From: Sphingomonas liriopis
GTDB taxonomy: Bacteria > Pseudomonadota > Alphaproteobacteria > Sphingomonadales > Sphingomonadaceae
Assembly (NCBI RefSeq): GCF_024211255.1
Contig: NZ_JAMLDY010000012.1
Location: 56,290-120,289, forward strand
DNA length: 64,000 nt
Direction of reading: 5' to 3'
Each line of letters begins with the position of its first letter. Position 1 is the stretch's first letter. The notes under the pieces were generated by a model. That model made no database searches. It worked only from the letters and a program-made list of their open reading frames with translations, and was not told the origin of the DNA. The translations under genes and the position numbers were made by a program. Positions 37,227 through 45,374 of this stretch are shown here, in pieces.

Positions 37227-37331
37227 GTCACCCCGGACTTGTTCCGGGGTCCACCGTGCCGCGGGCGTATCGCTCCCTTAGATGCCGTGCGCCTCGCCGC
37301 AGAGTGGACCCCGGAACAAGTCCGGGGTGAC
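37227..37331. repeat. Paired inverted repeat, family B
   Basis: Arms at 37227-37254 and 37304-37331 are exact reverse complements. The spacer carries the same CTCGCCGCAGA ending as the copy at 16107. It lies between convergent genes, where it could end transcription from both sides. Confidence 0.85.
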
Positions 37332-37370
37332 GGGGGGAGGTTGGGCTGGGGTCAACCCGACCCAACCCTT

Positions 37371-38396
37371 TTACGCCGCCTGTGCTTCCACCGTGCGGAT
37401 GGGGGCGAGGCTGTAGAGGAACTGGCCGGCGCTCGCTTCCCAGGTGAAGCGCTTCGCATGGGCGGCGCAGGTCGCGCGATCGCGGGTCAGCGCGGCGGCG
37501 ATCGCCGTGTCGAGGTTGGCGTCGATCGCCCCCACGCCCGGATCCAGCACATCGACCGGCCCCGGCGCGGGCAGCGCAGCGACCGGGGTGCCGCAGGCGA
37601 GCGCCTCGATCATCACCAGCCCGAACGTGTCGGTGCGGCTGGGGAATACCAGCGCGTCGGCGCTGCGATAGGCCGCGGCGAGCGCGTCGCCGAAGCGGGG
37701 GCCGAGGAAATGCGCCTCCGGATGGCGCGCGGCGAGCATCGCCCGCGCCGGGCCGTCGCCGACCACCACCTTGGTGCCCGGCACGCGCGCGGCGAGGAAC
37801 CCCTCGATATTCTTTTCCACCGCGACGCGGCCGACGTAGAGCAGGATCGGGCCGCCGAGCCCGGTGATCGCCGGATCGGTCGGGCCGTCGGCGGAAAAGG
37901 TCGCGAGATCGACGCCGCGGCCCCAGCGGCGCAGGTGCGGCAGGCCGTGCGCGCGCAGCACCGCGTCGACCGAGGGGGTCGAGGTCAGGATCGCATCGGC
38001 GGGACCGTGGAACCAGCGAATGTAGCGCCAGATCCATTCGGCGTTCACGCCCGTGCGCGCCGCGACGTAATCGGGAAATTGGGTGTGATAGGCGGTGGTG
38101 AAGCGCAGCCCTTCGCCGACGCACCAGCGCCTTGCTGCGAGGCCGAGCGGGCCTTCGGTGGCGATATGGATCGCCTCTGCGTCGAAGGCGCGGATCATCC
38201 GGCCGACCCTACCGCTGCGCGCCAGCGCCAGGCGGATTTCGGGATAGCTGGGGCAGGGCAGGCTGGCGAAGCGATCGGGCGAGACGACGAGCAGGTCGTG
38301 ACCCTGTGCCTCCAATTCCCGCTTCACCGCGGTCAGCGTGCGGACGACGCCGTTGACCTGCGGGCTCCAGGCGTCGGTGACGAGCGCGATCCGCAT
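37371..38396 (-). CDS. Glycosyltransferase family 4, MgtA/PimB-like
   Basis: A 341-residue GT-B enzyme. The N-terminus MRIALVTDAWSPQVNGVVRTL is typical of lipid-linked mannosyl/glycosyltransferases such as MgtA. The donor site shows ILLYVGRVAVEKNIEGFLAA, VVVGDGPARAML and FPSRTDTFGLVMIEALACGTPVAA with the ExFGxxxxE pattern. The ATG overlaps the stop of the upstream phosphatase by one base (TGATG). That link suggests a joint role in envelope lipid or glycolipid synthesis, but donor and acceptor are not shown by the sequence. Confidence 0.85.
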   Translation of the reverse strand: MRIALVTDAWSPQVNGVVRTLTAVKRELEAQGHDLLVVSPDRFASLPCPSYPEIRLALARSGRVGRMIRAFDAEAIHIATEGPLGLAARRWCVGEGLRFTTAYHTQFPDYVAARTGVNAEWIWRYIRWFHGPADAILTSTPSVDAVLRAHGLPHLRRWGRGVDLATFSADGPTDPAITGLGGPILLYVGRVAVEKNIEGFLAARVPGTKVVVGDGPARAMLAARHPEAHFLGPRFGDALAAAYRSADALVFPSRTDTFGLVMIEALACGTPVAALPAPGPVDVLDPGVGAIDANLDTAIAAALTRDRATCAAHAKRFTWEASAGQFLYSLAPIRTVEAQAA

Positions 38397-39268
38397 CAGG
38401 CGGCGAGCGTCCCGGCGGCGGCCGCGGCGCGGCTGGCCGCTTCGCGCGCGGCGATCTCGTCCGCCCAGTGCAGCAATTCCATGCGGCCGTCGAAATGCTC
38501 GACCAGCGCGGTGCAGCCTTCCACCCAGTCGCCGTCGTTGTAATACGCGATGTCGCCGATCTGGCGGATCTCGGCGGTGTGGATATGACCGCAGACGACG
38601 CCGTCGACGCCGCGCGATCCGGCGGCGTGCGCGACCACCTCTTCGAAGCGAGAGATGAAGGCGACGGCGTTCTTGACCTTGGCCTTGGCGTGCTTCGACA
38701 GCGACCAATAGGGCATGCCCAGCCGGCGGCGCGCGACGTTGAGCCACTGGTTGACCACCATCAGCGCGGTGTAGGCGCTGTCGCCGACGAACGCGACCCA
38801 GCGGTGCGCCAGCGTGATCGCGTCGAATTCGTCACCATGCAGGACGAGCAGGCGGCGGCCGTCGGCGGTGGTGTGGATCGCCTTGCGCCGGATCTTCACC
38901 CCGCCGAAGTCGAGGCCGGCGAACTGGCGGAACACCTCGTCATGGTTGCCGGGGATATAGGTGACGCGGGTACCGCGCTTGGCGCGCTTCATCAGCCGCC
39001 AGACGACGTCATTGTGCGAGGGCGGCCAGTAGAAGCGCTTCTTGAGCCGCCAGCCGTCGATCATGTCGCCGACGAGGTACATGTGCTCGCTGTCGACATG
39101 GTCGAGGAAGTCGATCAGCATGTCCGCGTTGCAGCCGCGGGTGCCGAGATGGACGTCGGAAATCCAGATCGTGCGATAGCGGCGACGGACGATCCCGCTC
39201 GCCTCCGGCAGCGTCGGCCGCGCCGGCGTGAAGGCGAGGATGTCGGCGGTCTGGTCGCTGGTGGTCAT
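38396..39268 (-). CDS. LpxH-like metallophosphoesterase (UDP-2,3-diacylglucosamine diphosphatase type)
   Basis: A 290-residue calcineurin-like phosphoesterase. All metal-binding motifs are present: DVHLGTRGC (residues 38-46), GDMIDGW, GNHDE, HGDEFD and the final GHIHTAEI. The segment MPYWSLSKHAKAKVKNAVAFI is typical of the LpxH/YbbF group in alphaproteobacteria. Those bacteria often use LpxI for lipid A, so this protein may act on another nucleotide-linked or phosphorylated lipid. It is cotranscribed with the glycosyltransferase just downstream. About 29 N-terminal residues precede the phosphatase domain. Confidence 0.88.
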   Translation of the reverse strand: MTTSDQTADILAFTPARPTLPEASGIVRRRYRTIWISDVHLGTRGCNADMLIDFLDHVDSEHMYLVGDMIDGWRLKKRFYWPPSHNDVVWRLMKRAKRGTRVTYIPGNHDEVFRQFAGLDFGGVKIRRKAIHTTADGRRLLVLHGDEFDAITLAHRWVAFVGDSAYTALMVVNQWLNVARRRLGMPYWSLSKHAKAKVKNAVAFISRFEEVVAHAAGSRGVDGVVCGHIHTAEIRQIGDIAYYNDGDWVEGCTALVEHFDGRMELLHWADEIAAREAASRAAAAAGTLAA

Positions 39269-39382
39269 GATCGGCCCCCCGGAACGCGCTGTTCCTGTCC
39301 GATCTATGCGCGGGGGATGTTACGTGGCGGTCACGATCGCGTGACGGATGTGTTGCGGTTTTGGATGACCGACCATCCAAAA

Positions 39383-39449
39383 CCGTTCGCCCTGAGCCTG
39401 TCGAAGGGCCTGAGTCTCACCTGCCCTTCGACAGGCTCAGGGCGAACGG
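39383..39449. repeat. Family C inverted repeat, complete
   Basis: Arms 39383-39409 (CCGTTCGCCCTGAGCCTGTC...) and 39423-39449 are perfect reverse complements of 27 bases with a 13-base spacer. It is the cleanest family C copy in the window and lies between the divergent-side end of the phosphate transporter and the phosphatase promoter. Confidence 0.85.
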
Positions 39450-39488
39450 CGGGGCGGGTGGCGGGTCAGCGCAAATGGGTGGGGACGG

Positions 39489-41129
39489 TTACCCGCCCAT
39501 CGTCGTGCGCAGGACCGTCAGCAGCAGCCAGTAGAGCGTGCCCGCCAGCAGCATCGCGGCGGGCAGCGTCATCACCCAGGCGAGCGCCATGTTGCGGATC
39601 GTGCGCCATTGCAGCCCGGCGCCGTTGGCGACCGAGGCGCCGGCGACGCCCGACGACAGGATGTGCGTCGTCGATACCGGCATGCCGAAGCGTTCGGCGA
39701 GCAGGATCGTCGCCGCGGTCATCAGTTCCGCCGACATGCCCATGCCATAGGTGAGGTGCGTCTTGCCGATCCGTTCGCCGACGGTGACGACGATCCGCCG
39801 CCAGCCGACCATCGTGCCGAGGCCAAGGGCGATCGCGACGGTCACCTTGACCCACAAGGGGATGAAGCGCGTGCCGCGTTCCAGCGCGCTGCCATAGCCC
39901 TTGATCCCGTCGATCTCGCGCGCGGTAAAGCGCCCCTGCGCGCCCTTGTCAGCGACGACCATCTTGCTGGCGTCGAGGACGAGGTACATGTCGCCGCGCA
40001 GATTGGGCGTCGCGGCGGCGGGCACCTTGCCGAGCGAGCCGTAGCTTTCCAGCCGGTCGCCGACGTCGCGCGACAGCGCCGACAGCGCGCCGTACATCGC
40101 AGGCGTATCGACGCGGCGTGCGGCGAGGCCCTGCGTCACGGTGGTGCGGGCGACGTCGATCGAGGTCGGCTCGGGTCCGGGCTGGCGCGCGAAGATCGCC
40201 TGCGCGGCGCGCGCCTGCTGGACGAAGGCGGGGGTGGCGCTTTCGGGCACGGTGCGGTTGAGCGCATAGGCGGTGGGCGCGCAGCCGATCAGGATCAGCA
40301 TGATGAGGCCCATGCCCTTCTGCCCGTCGTTGCCGCCGTGCGCGAAGCTGACCGCGGTGCAGGTGGCGATCAGCGTCGCGCGGATGCCGCGCGGCGGCGG
40401 CGCGCCGGTGTCGGGCGCGCGGTACAGCTTGGGATCGCGCAGGAAGCGCTTCATCACGAGCAGCAGCAGCAGCGCGCCGCCGAAGCCGATCAGCGGGCTG
40501 ACGAGCAGCGCCGACAGCACCTTTTCCGCCTGGTGCCAGTCGACGCCCGAGGTGCCGCCGGTGTCCGACAGCAACTGGTTGGCGAGGCCGACGCCGAGGA
40601 TCGAACCGATCAGCGCATGGCTCGACGAATTGGGCAGGCCGACATACCAGGTCGCGAGGTTCCACAGCACCGCGGCGAGCAGCAGCGCGAAGATCATCGC
40701 GAACCCGCCCGCCGATCCGACGTGCAGGATCAGTTCGACCGGCAGCAGCGTAATGATCGAATAGGCGACCGCCCCCGACGAGGTGAGGACGCCGAGGAAG
40801 TTGAAGAACCCCGACCAGACGACCGCGAGCGGCGCGGGCATCGCATGCGTGTAGATCACCGTCGCGACCGCATTGGCGGTGTCGTGGAAGCCGTTGACGA
40901 ACTCGAACCCAAGCGCGATCAGCAGCGCGAGGCCGAGGAACAGGAAGACGCCGGTCGCCAGCGTCTCGCCGACCTCCGCCGTATCGCTGACGATGCTGAC
41001 GCCGGCATAGCCCAATGCACCGACGAGCACGGCGAGGAAGATCCAGCGCCCCGCGGGATGCAGATGCCCGTCGAGCCGCGGCCCACGGGCCGCCCTGGGG
41101 GAGGATGCTGCGGATAGCGTGGTGGCCAT
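39489..41129 (-). CDS. Low-affinity inorganic phosphate transporter (PiT family)
   Basis: A 546-residue membrane transporter that moves phosphate with protons. Both PiT signature copies are present: EFVNGFHDTANAVATVIYTHA in the N-terminal half and AHGGNDGQKGMGLI in the second, plus GLPNSSSHALIGSILG and PVSTTHILSSGVAGAS. A soluble insert of about 120 residues (TVPESATPAFVQQARAAQ to GTRFIPLW) lies between the two halves, as in E. coli PitA. No PhoU-like partner gene is adjacent. Confidence 0.93.
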   Translation of the reverse strand: MATTLSAASSPRAARGPRLDGHLHPAGRWIFLAVLVGALGYAGVSIVSDTAEVGETLATGVFLFLGLALLIALGFEFVNGFHDTANAVATVIYTHAMPAPLAVVWSGFFNFLGVLTSSGAVAYSIITLLPVELILHVGSAGGFAMIFALLLAAVLWNLATWYVGLPNSSSHALIGSILGVGLANQLLSDTGGTSGVDWHQAEKVLSALLVSPLIGFGGALLLLLVMKRFLRDPKLYRAPDTGAPPPRGIRATLIATCTAVSFAHGGNDGQKGMGLIMLILIGCAPTAYALNRTVPESATPAFVQQARAAQAIFARQPGPEPTSIDVARTTVTQGLAARRVDTPAMYGALSALSRDVGDRLESYGSLGKVPAAATPNLRGDMYLVLDASKMVVADKGAQGRFTAREIDGIKGYGSALERGTRFIPLWVKVTVAIALGLGTMVGWRRIVVTVGERIGKTHLTYGMGMSAELMTAATILLAERFGMPVSTTHILSSGVAGASVANGAGLQWRTIRNMALAWVMTLPAAMLLAGTLYWLLLTVLRTTMGG

Positions 41130-41254
41130 GACGCGGCGGTGGACCCGGTATGTGACGGGTTCGTGACAGAGCAGGATTGTGGTCTGGTTCGGTCGGGGGG
41201 ATGCGGTGTGGTTCTTACCGTCCGAGAGAGGGCAGCCGCGTGTTCCAGGCCGCC

Positions 41255-41358
41255 GTCACCCCAGACTTGTTCCGGGGTCCACTCTGCGGCGAGGCGTACG
41301 GCGTCCAGTGAGGCGATACGCCTGCGGCACCGTGGACCCCGGAACAAGTCCGGGGTGA
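41255..41358. repeat. Paired inverted repeat, family B, in a divergent promoter region
   Basis: Arms at 41255-41282 and 41332-41358 match with one change. The spacer (TCTGCGGCGAGGCG) is the reverse complement of that in the 16107 and 37227 copies, so this copy is inverted. It lies between the starts of the phosphate transporter and the DUF2946 gene, where it could affect both promoters. Confidence 0.85.
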
Positions 41359-41432
41359 CGGGGGATTTTTGGCGGCGTTTCTCCCCCAACGACCCCGATG
41401 ACTTTGCCACGGGCGTCGCCTAAGGCCGGGGC

Positions 41433-41852
41433 GTGACGTCGTTGCGCCGCCTGTTGCTGGACCATCGCGCGCTGGCCCTGTGGCTGGCGCTGGCGGCGTT
41501 GACGGTCAAACTGCTCGTGCCCGCCGGTTTCATGGTCGGCACCGTCGAAGGACGGCCGGTATTGCAGCTGTGCAGCGGGTTCGCGCCGGTCGCGGCGATG
41601 CCGATGGCGCATCATGCGATGGCCGGATACATGCCGGCGTCGCATCACGACAAGGCCGACCATGCCGCGCCCGAGATGCCGTGCCCTTATGCCGCGCTGG
41701 CGCAGGGGACGCTCGCGGCGGTCGATCCGCTGTTGCTCGGGCCGGCGCTGGCCTTCGTGCTGGCGCTGGGGTTCGCCGCGACGATCCGGCCACCGCGGCG
41801 GGCGATCCCGTACCTCAGGCCGCCATCGCACGGGCCGCCGCAGACCACCTGA
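41433..41852 (+). CDS. DUF2946 family protein, His/Met-rich, possible metal binder
   Basis: A 139-residue protein starting at GTG. An N-terminal hydrophobic helix (ALALWLALAALTVKLLVPAGF) is followed by LCSGFAP, a His/Met cluster (MPMAHHAMAGYMPASHHDKADH), a CPYAAL motif and a second hydrophobic segment (ALAFVLALGFAATI). This matches DUF2946, often found near copper genes. The His/Met cluster suggests copper or a similar metal. It is followed after 67 bases by a TonB receptor, with a hairpin between them. Confidence 0.8.
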   Translation: MTSLRRLLLDHRALALWLALAALTVKLLVPAGFMVGTVEGRPVLQLCSGFAPVAAMPMAHHAMAGYMPASHHDKADHAAPEMPCPYAALAQGTLAAVDPLLLGPALAFVLALGFAATIRPPRRAIPYLRPPSHGPPQTT

Positions 41853-41873
41853 TCCATCGACCATCACACTGAC

Positions 41874-41900
41874 GGCGCGCGTCCGAGCATGACGCGCGCC
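41874..41900 (+). promoter_or_regulatory. Perfect 10-bp hairpin ahead of the TonB receptor
   Basis: GGCGCGCGTC (41874-41883) pairs exactly with GACGCGCGCC (41891-41900) around a CGAGCAT loop. It ends 19 bases ahead of the receptor ATG. No T-run follows. It could partly stop readthrough from DUF2946, be an operator, or protect the mRNA. Confidence 0.5.
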
Positions 41901-41919
41901 CGGATCGGGACTTGCCTGT

Positions 41920-43947
41920 ATGACATTCTGGAAGACCGCCGTGGCGGCAGGCGCGATGCTTGCCGCCACGGCACCCGTGGCCGCGCAGACTGCGGGCCAC
42001 GACCATGACGCGCGCGACACCAGCTTTTCGGTCGGCGACATCGTCGTCACCGCACGCGACATGGTGCGCGGCACCGGCACCGTCACGACCTCCGTCGACC
42101 GGCTGAGCGGCGGGATCGCGCAGCAGCAGAGCGTCGACAACGCCTGGGAGCTGTTTGCGCGGTTGCCGGGCGTGACGCTGACCGACTTCAACCAGGGGAC
42201 CACATCGGGCCGATTCTCGATCCGCGGCTTCAACGGCGAGGGCGAGATCAACGCGGTCAAGCTGCTGATCGACGGCATCCCCAGCAACGCCAACGACGGG
42301 GGCATGCCGTTCATCGACGCGGTGATGCCGCTCGACATCGCCGGCGTCGAACTGGTCCGCGGCACCGCCGACCCGCGCTATGGCCTGCATGCGATCGCCG
42401 GCAGCGCGGATATCACGACGCGGATCGGCGGCGATTACCTCGACGTGCGGGGCCTCGGCGGGGCGTTCGGGACCGTAGAGGGGCAATTGGCCGGCGGCGT
42501 CGAGACCGGGCGGCTGAGCCAGAACTACTTTCTGGGTTATCGGCGCAGCGACGGCTTCCGCGATCATGCCGGGCTCGATCGCGTCAGTCTGGCGGGCAAA
42601 TGGTTCTACGACGCGGGCGCCGTGCGGCTGGGCGGGATCGCGCGCTATGCCGAGGTCGAGGCGGAGGAGCCGGGCTATCTGACCGATGCCGATGCCTATA
42701 CCAACCGGCGCCGTTCCTATCCGGTATCGGCGAGCGACGGCGGGCAGCGGAGCCTGAGCCAGTATAGCCTCCATCTCGATGCCGATCTGACCGACCGGCT
42801 GGCGCTGAGCGCGAAGGGCTATGCCAATGGGCTGAACGACGATCGCTACGTACGCTTTTCGGCCAATGTCGCGCAGCAGCGGCGGCTGACGCGCGAGCAG
42901 CAGTACGGCGCGATGGCGACGCTCCATTATCACCCCCAGGTCGCGTTTCTCCACCGGCTGATGCTGGAGGCGGGCGGCGACGTGCAGGTGCAGGATAACG
43001 AGAGCCTGCGCTGGCTGACCGCGGATCGGCGGATCACCAGCCAGACGCGCGACCAGGCATTCGGGCTGACGGTGACGGGCGGCTATGCGCAGGCGGTGAT
43101 CGAGCCGGTCACATGGCTGAGCATCACCCCCGGCTGGCGTTTCGATACGGTGTCAGGGTCGTTGCGCAACCGGCTGAACGGGCAGCGTTACCCGATCAAC
43201 CGCTATGGCACGATCAGCCAGCCGAAGGTCAGCGTCGCGATCACGCCCGTTGGCGGCGTGACGGCCTATGCCAATTACGGGCGCAGCTTCCAGATCGGCG
43301 TCGGCGCGGGGGCGTACAAGGTGCCGCCGCGGACGACCGATCTCGATCCCTCGATCAACGAAGGGTGGGAGGCGGGCATCAAGCTGGCGCGTGGGCGCTG
43401 GCTGGAGGCGCGCGTGGCGGCATGGCAGCAGACTGCGAGCGGCGAGATCAAACGGCGGCTCAACGATCCCTCCGGCGACAGCGACAATCTGGGCGCAACG
43501 CGGCGGCGCGGGATCGACGTGCAGGTGAGCGTGACGCCGGTGGCGGGCGCGACGCTGTGGGGTGCCTATTCCTACCAGCATGCGCGGATCGTCACCCCCG
43601 ATCCCGCGACGCCGTCGCAGGCGGGCAACTGGATCGACCATGTGCCGCAGAATCTGTTCTCCGGCGGCGTCGACTGGGCGCCCGCCGCGCGCTGGCGTGT
43701 GTCGCTGTGGGGTAACGGCCAGTCGAGCTATCATCTCACCCCGGCCAACACGCTGCCGCGCTACGGCGATTATCTGGTCGTCGGCGGAGAAGTGGCGTGG
43801 CGGGTGCTGCCGAAGCTGGAGGTCGCCGCGCAGATGAAGAACATCGGCGACCGGCATTACGAATATGTCTGGTATGACGGGACGCAAGTGCTGCATTCGC
43901 CGGCCGATGGGCGGGCGCTGTACGGCAGCGTGCGGCTGACGCTGTGA
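41920..43947 (+). CDS. TonB-dependent outer-membrane receptor, probable metal uptake
   Basis: A 675-residue receptor with signal peptide MTFWKTAVAAGAMLAATAPVAAQ. The mature N-terminus has a short HDHD segment and a TonB-box-like VGDIVVTA. The plug domain runs to about residue 170 (SIRGFNGEGEINAVKLLIDG, GVELVRGTADPRYGLHAIAGS); the rest is a 22-strand barrel ending in the usual aromatic/hydrophobic final strand (ALYGSVRLTL). Cotranscribed with a PepSY gene by a GTGA overlap. The DUF2946 and PepSY neighbours point to copper, iron or a siderophore; the ligand is not shown. Confidence 0.9.
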   Translation: MTFWKTAVAAGAMLAATAPVAAQTAGHDHDARDTSFSVGDIVVTARDMVRGTGTVTTSVDRLSGGIAQQQSVDNAWELFARLPGVTLTDFNQGTTSGRFSIRGFNGEGEINAVKLLIDGIPSNANDGGMPFIDAVMPLDIAGVELVRGTADPRYGLHAIAGSADITTRIGGDYLDVRGLGGAFGTVEGQLAGGVETGRLSQNYFLGYRRSDGFRDHAGLDRVSLAGKWFYDAGAVRLGGIARYAEVEAEEPGYLTDADAYTNRRRSYPVSASDGGQRSLSQYSLHLDADLTDRLALSAKGYANGLNDDRYVRFSANVAQQRRLTREQQYGAMATLHYHPQVAFLHRLMLEAGGDVQVQDNESLRWLTADRRITSQTRDQAFGLTVTGGYAQAVIEPVTWLSITPGWRFDTVSGSLRNRLNGQRYPINRYGTISQPKVSVAITPVGGVTAYANYGRSFQIGVGAGAYKVPPRTTDLDPSINEGWEAGIKLARGRWLEARVAAWQQTASGEIKRRLNDPSGDSDNLGATRRRGIDVQVSVTPVAGATLWGAYSYQHARIVTPDPATPSQAGNWIDHVPQNLFSGGVDWAPAARWRVSLWGNGQSSYHLTPANTLPRYGDYLVVGGEVAWRVLPKLEVAAQMKNIGDRHYEYVWYDGTQVLHSPADGRALYGSVRLTL

Positions 43948-45059
43948 CCCGCGCGCAGCGGGTGCGCGTCGCGGTGCGGCGCGTGCACCTTTGGCTCGGG
44001 CTGAGCGTCGGACTGCTGTTCGCGATCGTCGGGCTGACGGGCAGCGTGCTGGTCTTCTATCCGGCGATCGACACCGCGCTGCACCCCGGTCTGGCGCGCG
44101 TGCCCGCGGGCGCTCGGCCGGAGTCGTGGCAGGCGGTGTACGATGCGTTGCGTCGCGATCATCCGGGGCGCACCGGCGCGTGGCGTATCGAGGTGACGCC
44201 AGAGGGCGGGCCGATCCCGATCCGCTACTACACGCCGGTCGAAACGCAGGGCCGCGATTTCGCGCCGTTGCTGCTGTGGCTCGATCCTGTGAGCCTGCGC
44301 GCGGTGCGGTCCGGTTTCTGGGGCGGGACCTGGACGAGCTGGATCTACGATCTGCATTACCGGCTGTTGATGGAAAAGCCGGGTGGCACGGTGCTGGGCG
44401 TGCTCGGCATCGTCATGCTGGCGATGCTGGTCAGCGGGCTGTGGGCGTGGTGGCCGCGTTCCGGTGGATGGCGGCGGTCGCTGGCTTGGAAGCGGCGCGC
44501 GTCTCGGTCGCGGCGATTGTACGACCTGCACAAATGGAGCGGGATCGGTGGGGCGTTGGTGCTGATCGTGGTGACCGCGACGGGGGTGATGCTCGATCTA
44601 CCCGATCAGGTGCGGCCGGTTGTCGCTACCACATCGCCGCTGTTCGCCACGCCCAAGGTGGCGAGCGTGCCGCGTTCGGGTGGGTTTCTGCCGCTCGACG
44701 TCTTGGTGCGGCGAGCAGGGGCGGTGTTGCCGGGTAGTGCGCTCGCGTGGATCGAGACGCCTGCCGATGCGCGCGGGACGGTGCGTATCAACCTGATGGT
44801 GCCCGGCGAGCCGAGCCGGCGCTTTCCGCGCAGCAACGTGTGGTTCGATCCGTATGACGGGCGCGTACTTGCGGTGCGCGACGAGCGGCGCGACAGCGGG
44901 GGTGATACGCTGCTGGCGTGGCTGCACCCGCTGCATGGCGGCGAGGCATTCGGGCTGGTCGGGCGGTGGCTGGTGTTCGTGTCGGGGCTGTTGCCGGCGG
45001 TGCTGTTCGTGACGGGTGTGTGGCGGTGGCGGCTGCGGATGCGATCTGCGGCGGGGTGA
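43944..45059 (+). CDS. PepSY-associated membrane protein (PiuB type)
   Basis: A 371-residue inner-membrane protein. It has four membrane helices (about residues 15-37, 145-170, 195-215 and 335-360) around two periplasmic PepSY-like loops, with conserved HLWLGL, DLHYRLLM and DLHKWSGI motifs whose histidines may bind haem. Such proteins sit next to TonB receptors and probably reduce or release metal from siderophores. Starts at GTG overlapping the receptor stop. Motifs WLHPLHGGEAFGL fit the family. Confidence 0.9.
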   Translation: MTRAQRVRVAVRRVHLWLGLSVGLLFAIVGLTGSVLVFYPAIDTALHPGLARVPAGARPESWQAVYDALRRDHPGRTGAWRIEVTPEGGPIPIRYYTPVETQGRDFAPLLLWLDPVSLRAVRSGFWGGTWTSWIYDLHYRLLMEKPGGTVLGVLGIVMLAMLVSGLWAWWPRSGGWRRSLAWKRRASRSRRLYDLHKWSGIGGALVLIVVTATGVMLDLPDQVRPVVATTSPLFATPKVASVPRSGGFLPLDVLVRRAGAVLPGSALAWIETPADARGTVRINLMVPGEPSRRFPRSNVWFDPYDGRVLAVRDERRDSGGDTLLAWLHPLHGGEAFGLVGRWLVFVSGLLPAVLFVTGVWRWRLRMRSAAG

Positions 45060-45069
45060 GCAAGGGGTT

Positions 45070-45319
45070 TTCACGCGAAGACGCAAAGACGCGAAGAGAA
45101 AAAGACTTTGTTCACGCGGAGACGCGGAGACGCGGAGAAGGAAGAAGAGTTTTCAGGGCTTTAGCTGCGGAGGTGCGGTGTTTGCACGAAGCGCCATCGT
45201 CGTCGATCAGAGGGTTTCAAAGCCGCTATGCGGCATGGCTGTCTCTGCTCTTCTTCTCTCCGCGTCTCCGCGCCTCCGCGTGAACCAGCCTTCTTCGCGT
45301 CTTCGCGTCTTCGCGCGAA
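45070..45319. repeat. Nested family A repeat (GAAGACGC outside, GGAGACGC inside)
   Basis: Outer arms TTCACGCGAAGACGC (45070-45096) and its complement (about 45292-45319) enclose a second pair, TTCACGCGGAGACGC (45111-45138) with its complement (45257-45284). So two related inverted pairs are nested in 250 bp. The gap between genes holds no reading frame of note. It separates the PepSY gene from the MscS gene on the same strand. Confidence 0.8.
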
Positions 45320-45374
45320 AGGTTGTTCGCAACCGCAGCAATTTTTACACCGGCCCGGAGCTTTCCCCGACGTC

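Noticed and set aside
37372..38543. Plus-strand frame opposite the GT4 gene
   Set aside because: Shadow frame; the minus-strand glycosyltransferase has clear motifs and an operon link.
45067..45325. CRISPR-like clustered repeats
   Set aside because: The repeats are inverted pairs with unlike spacing, not direct repeats with regular spacers; no cas genes are near.
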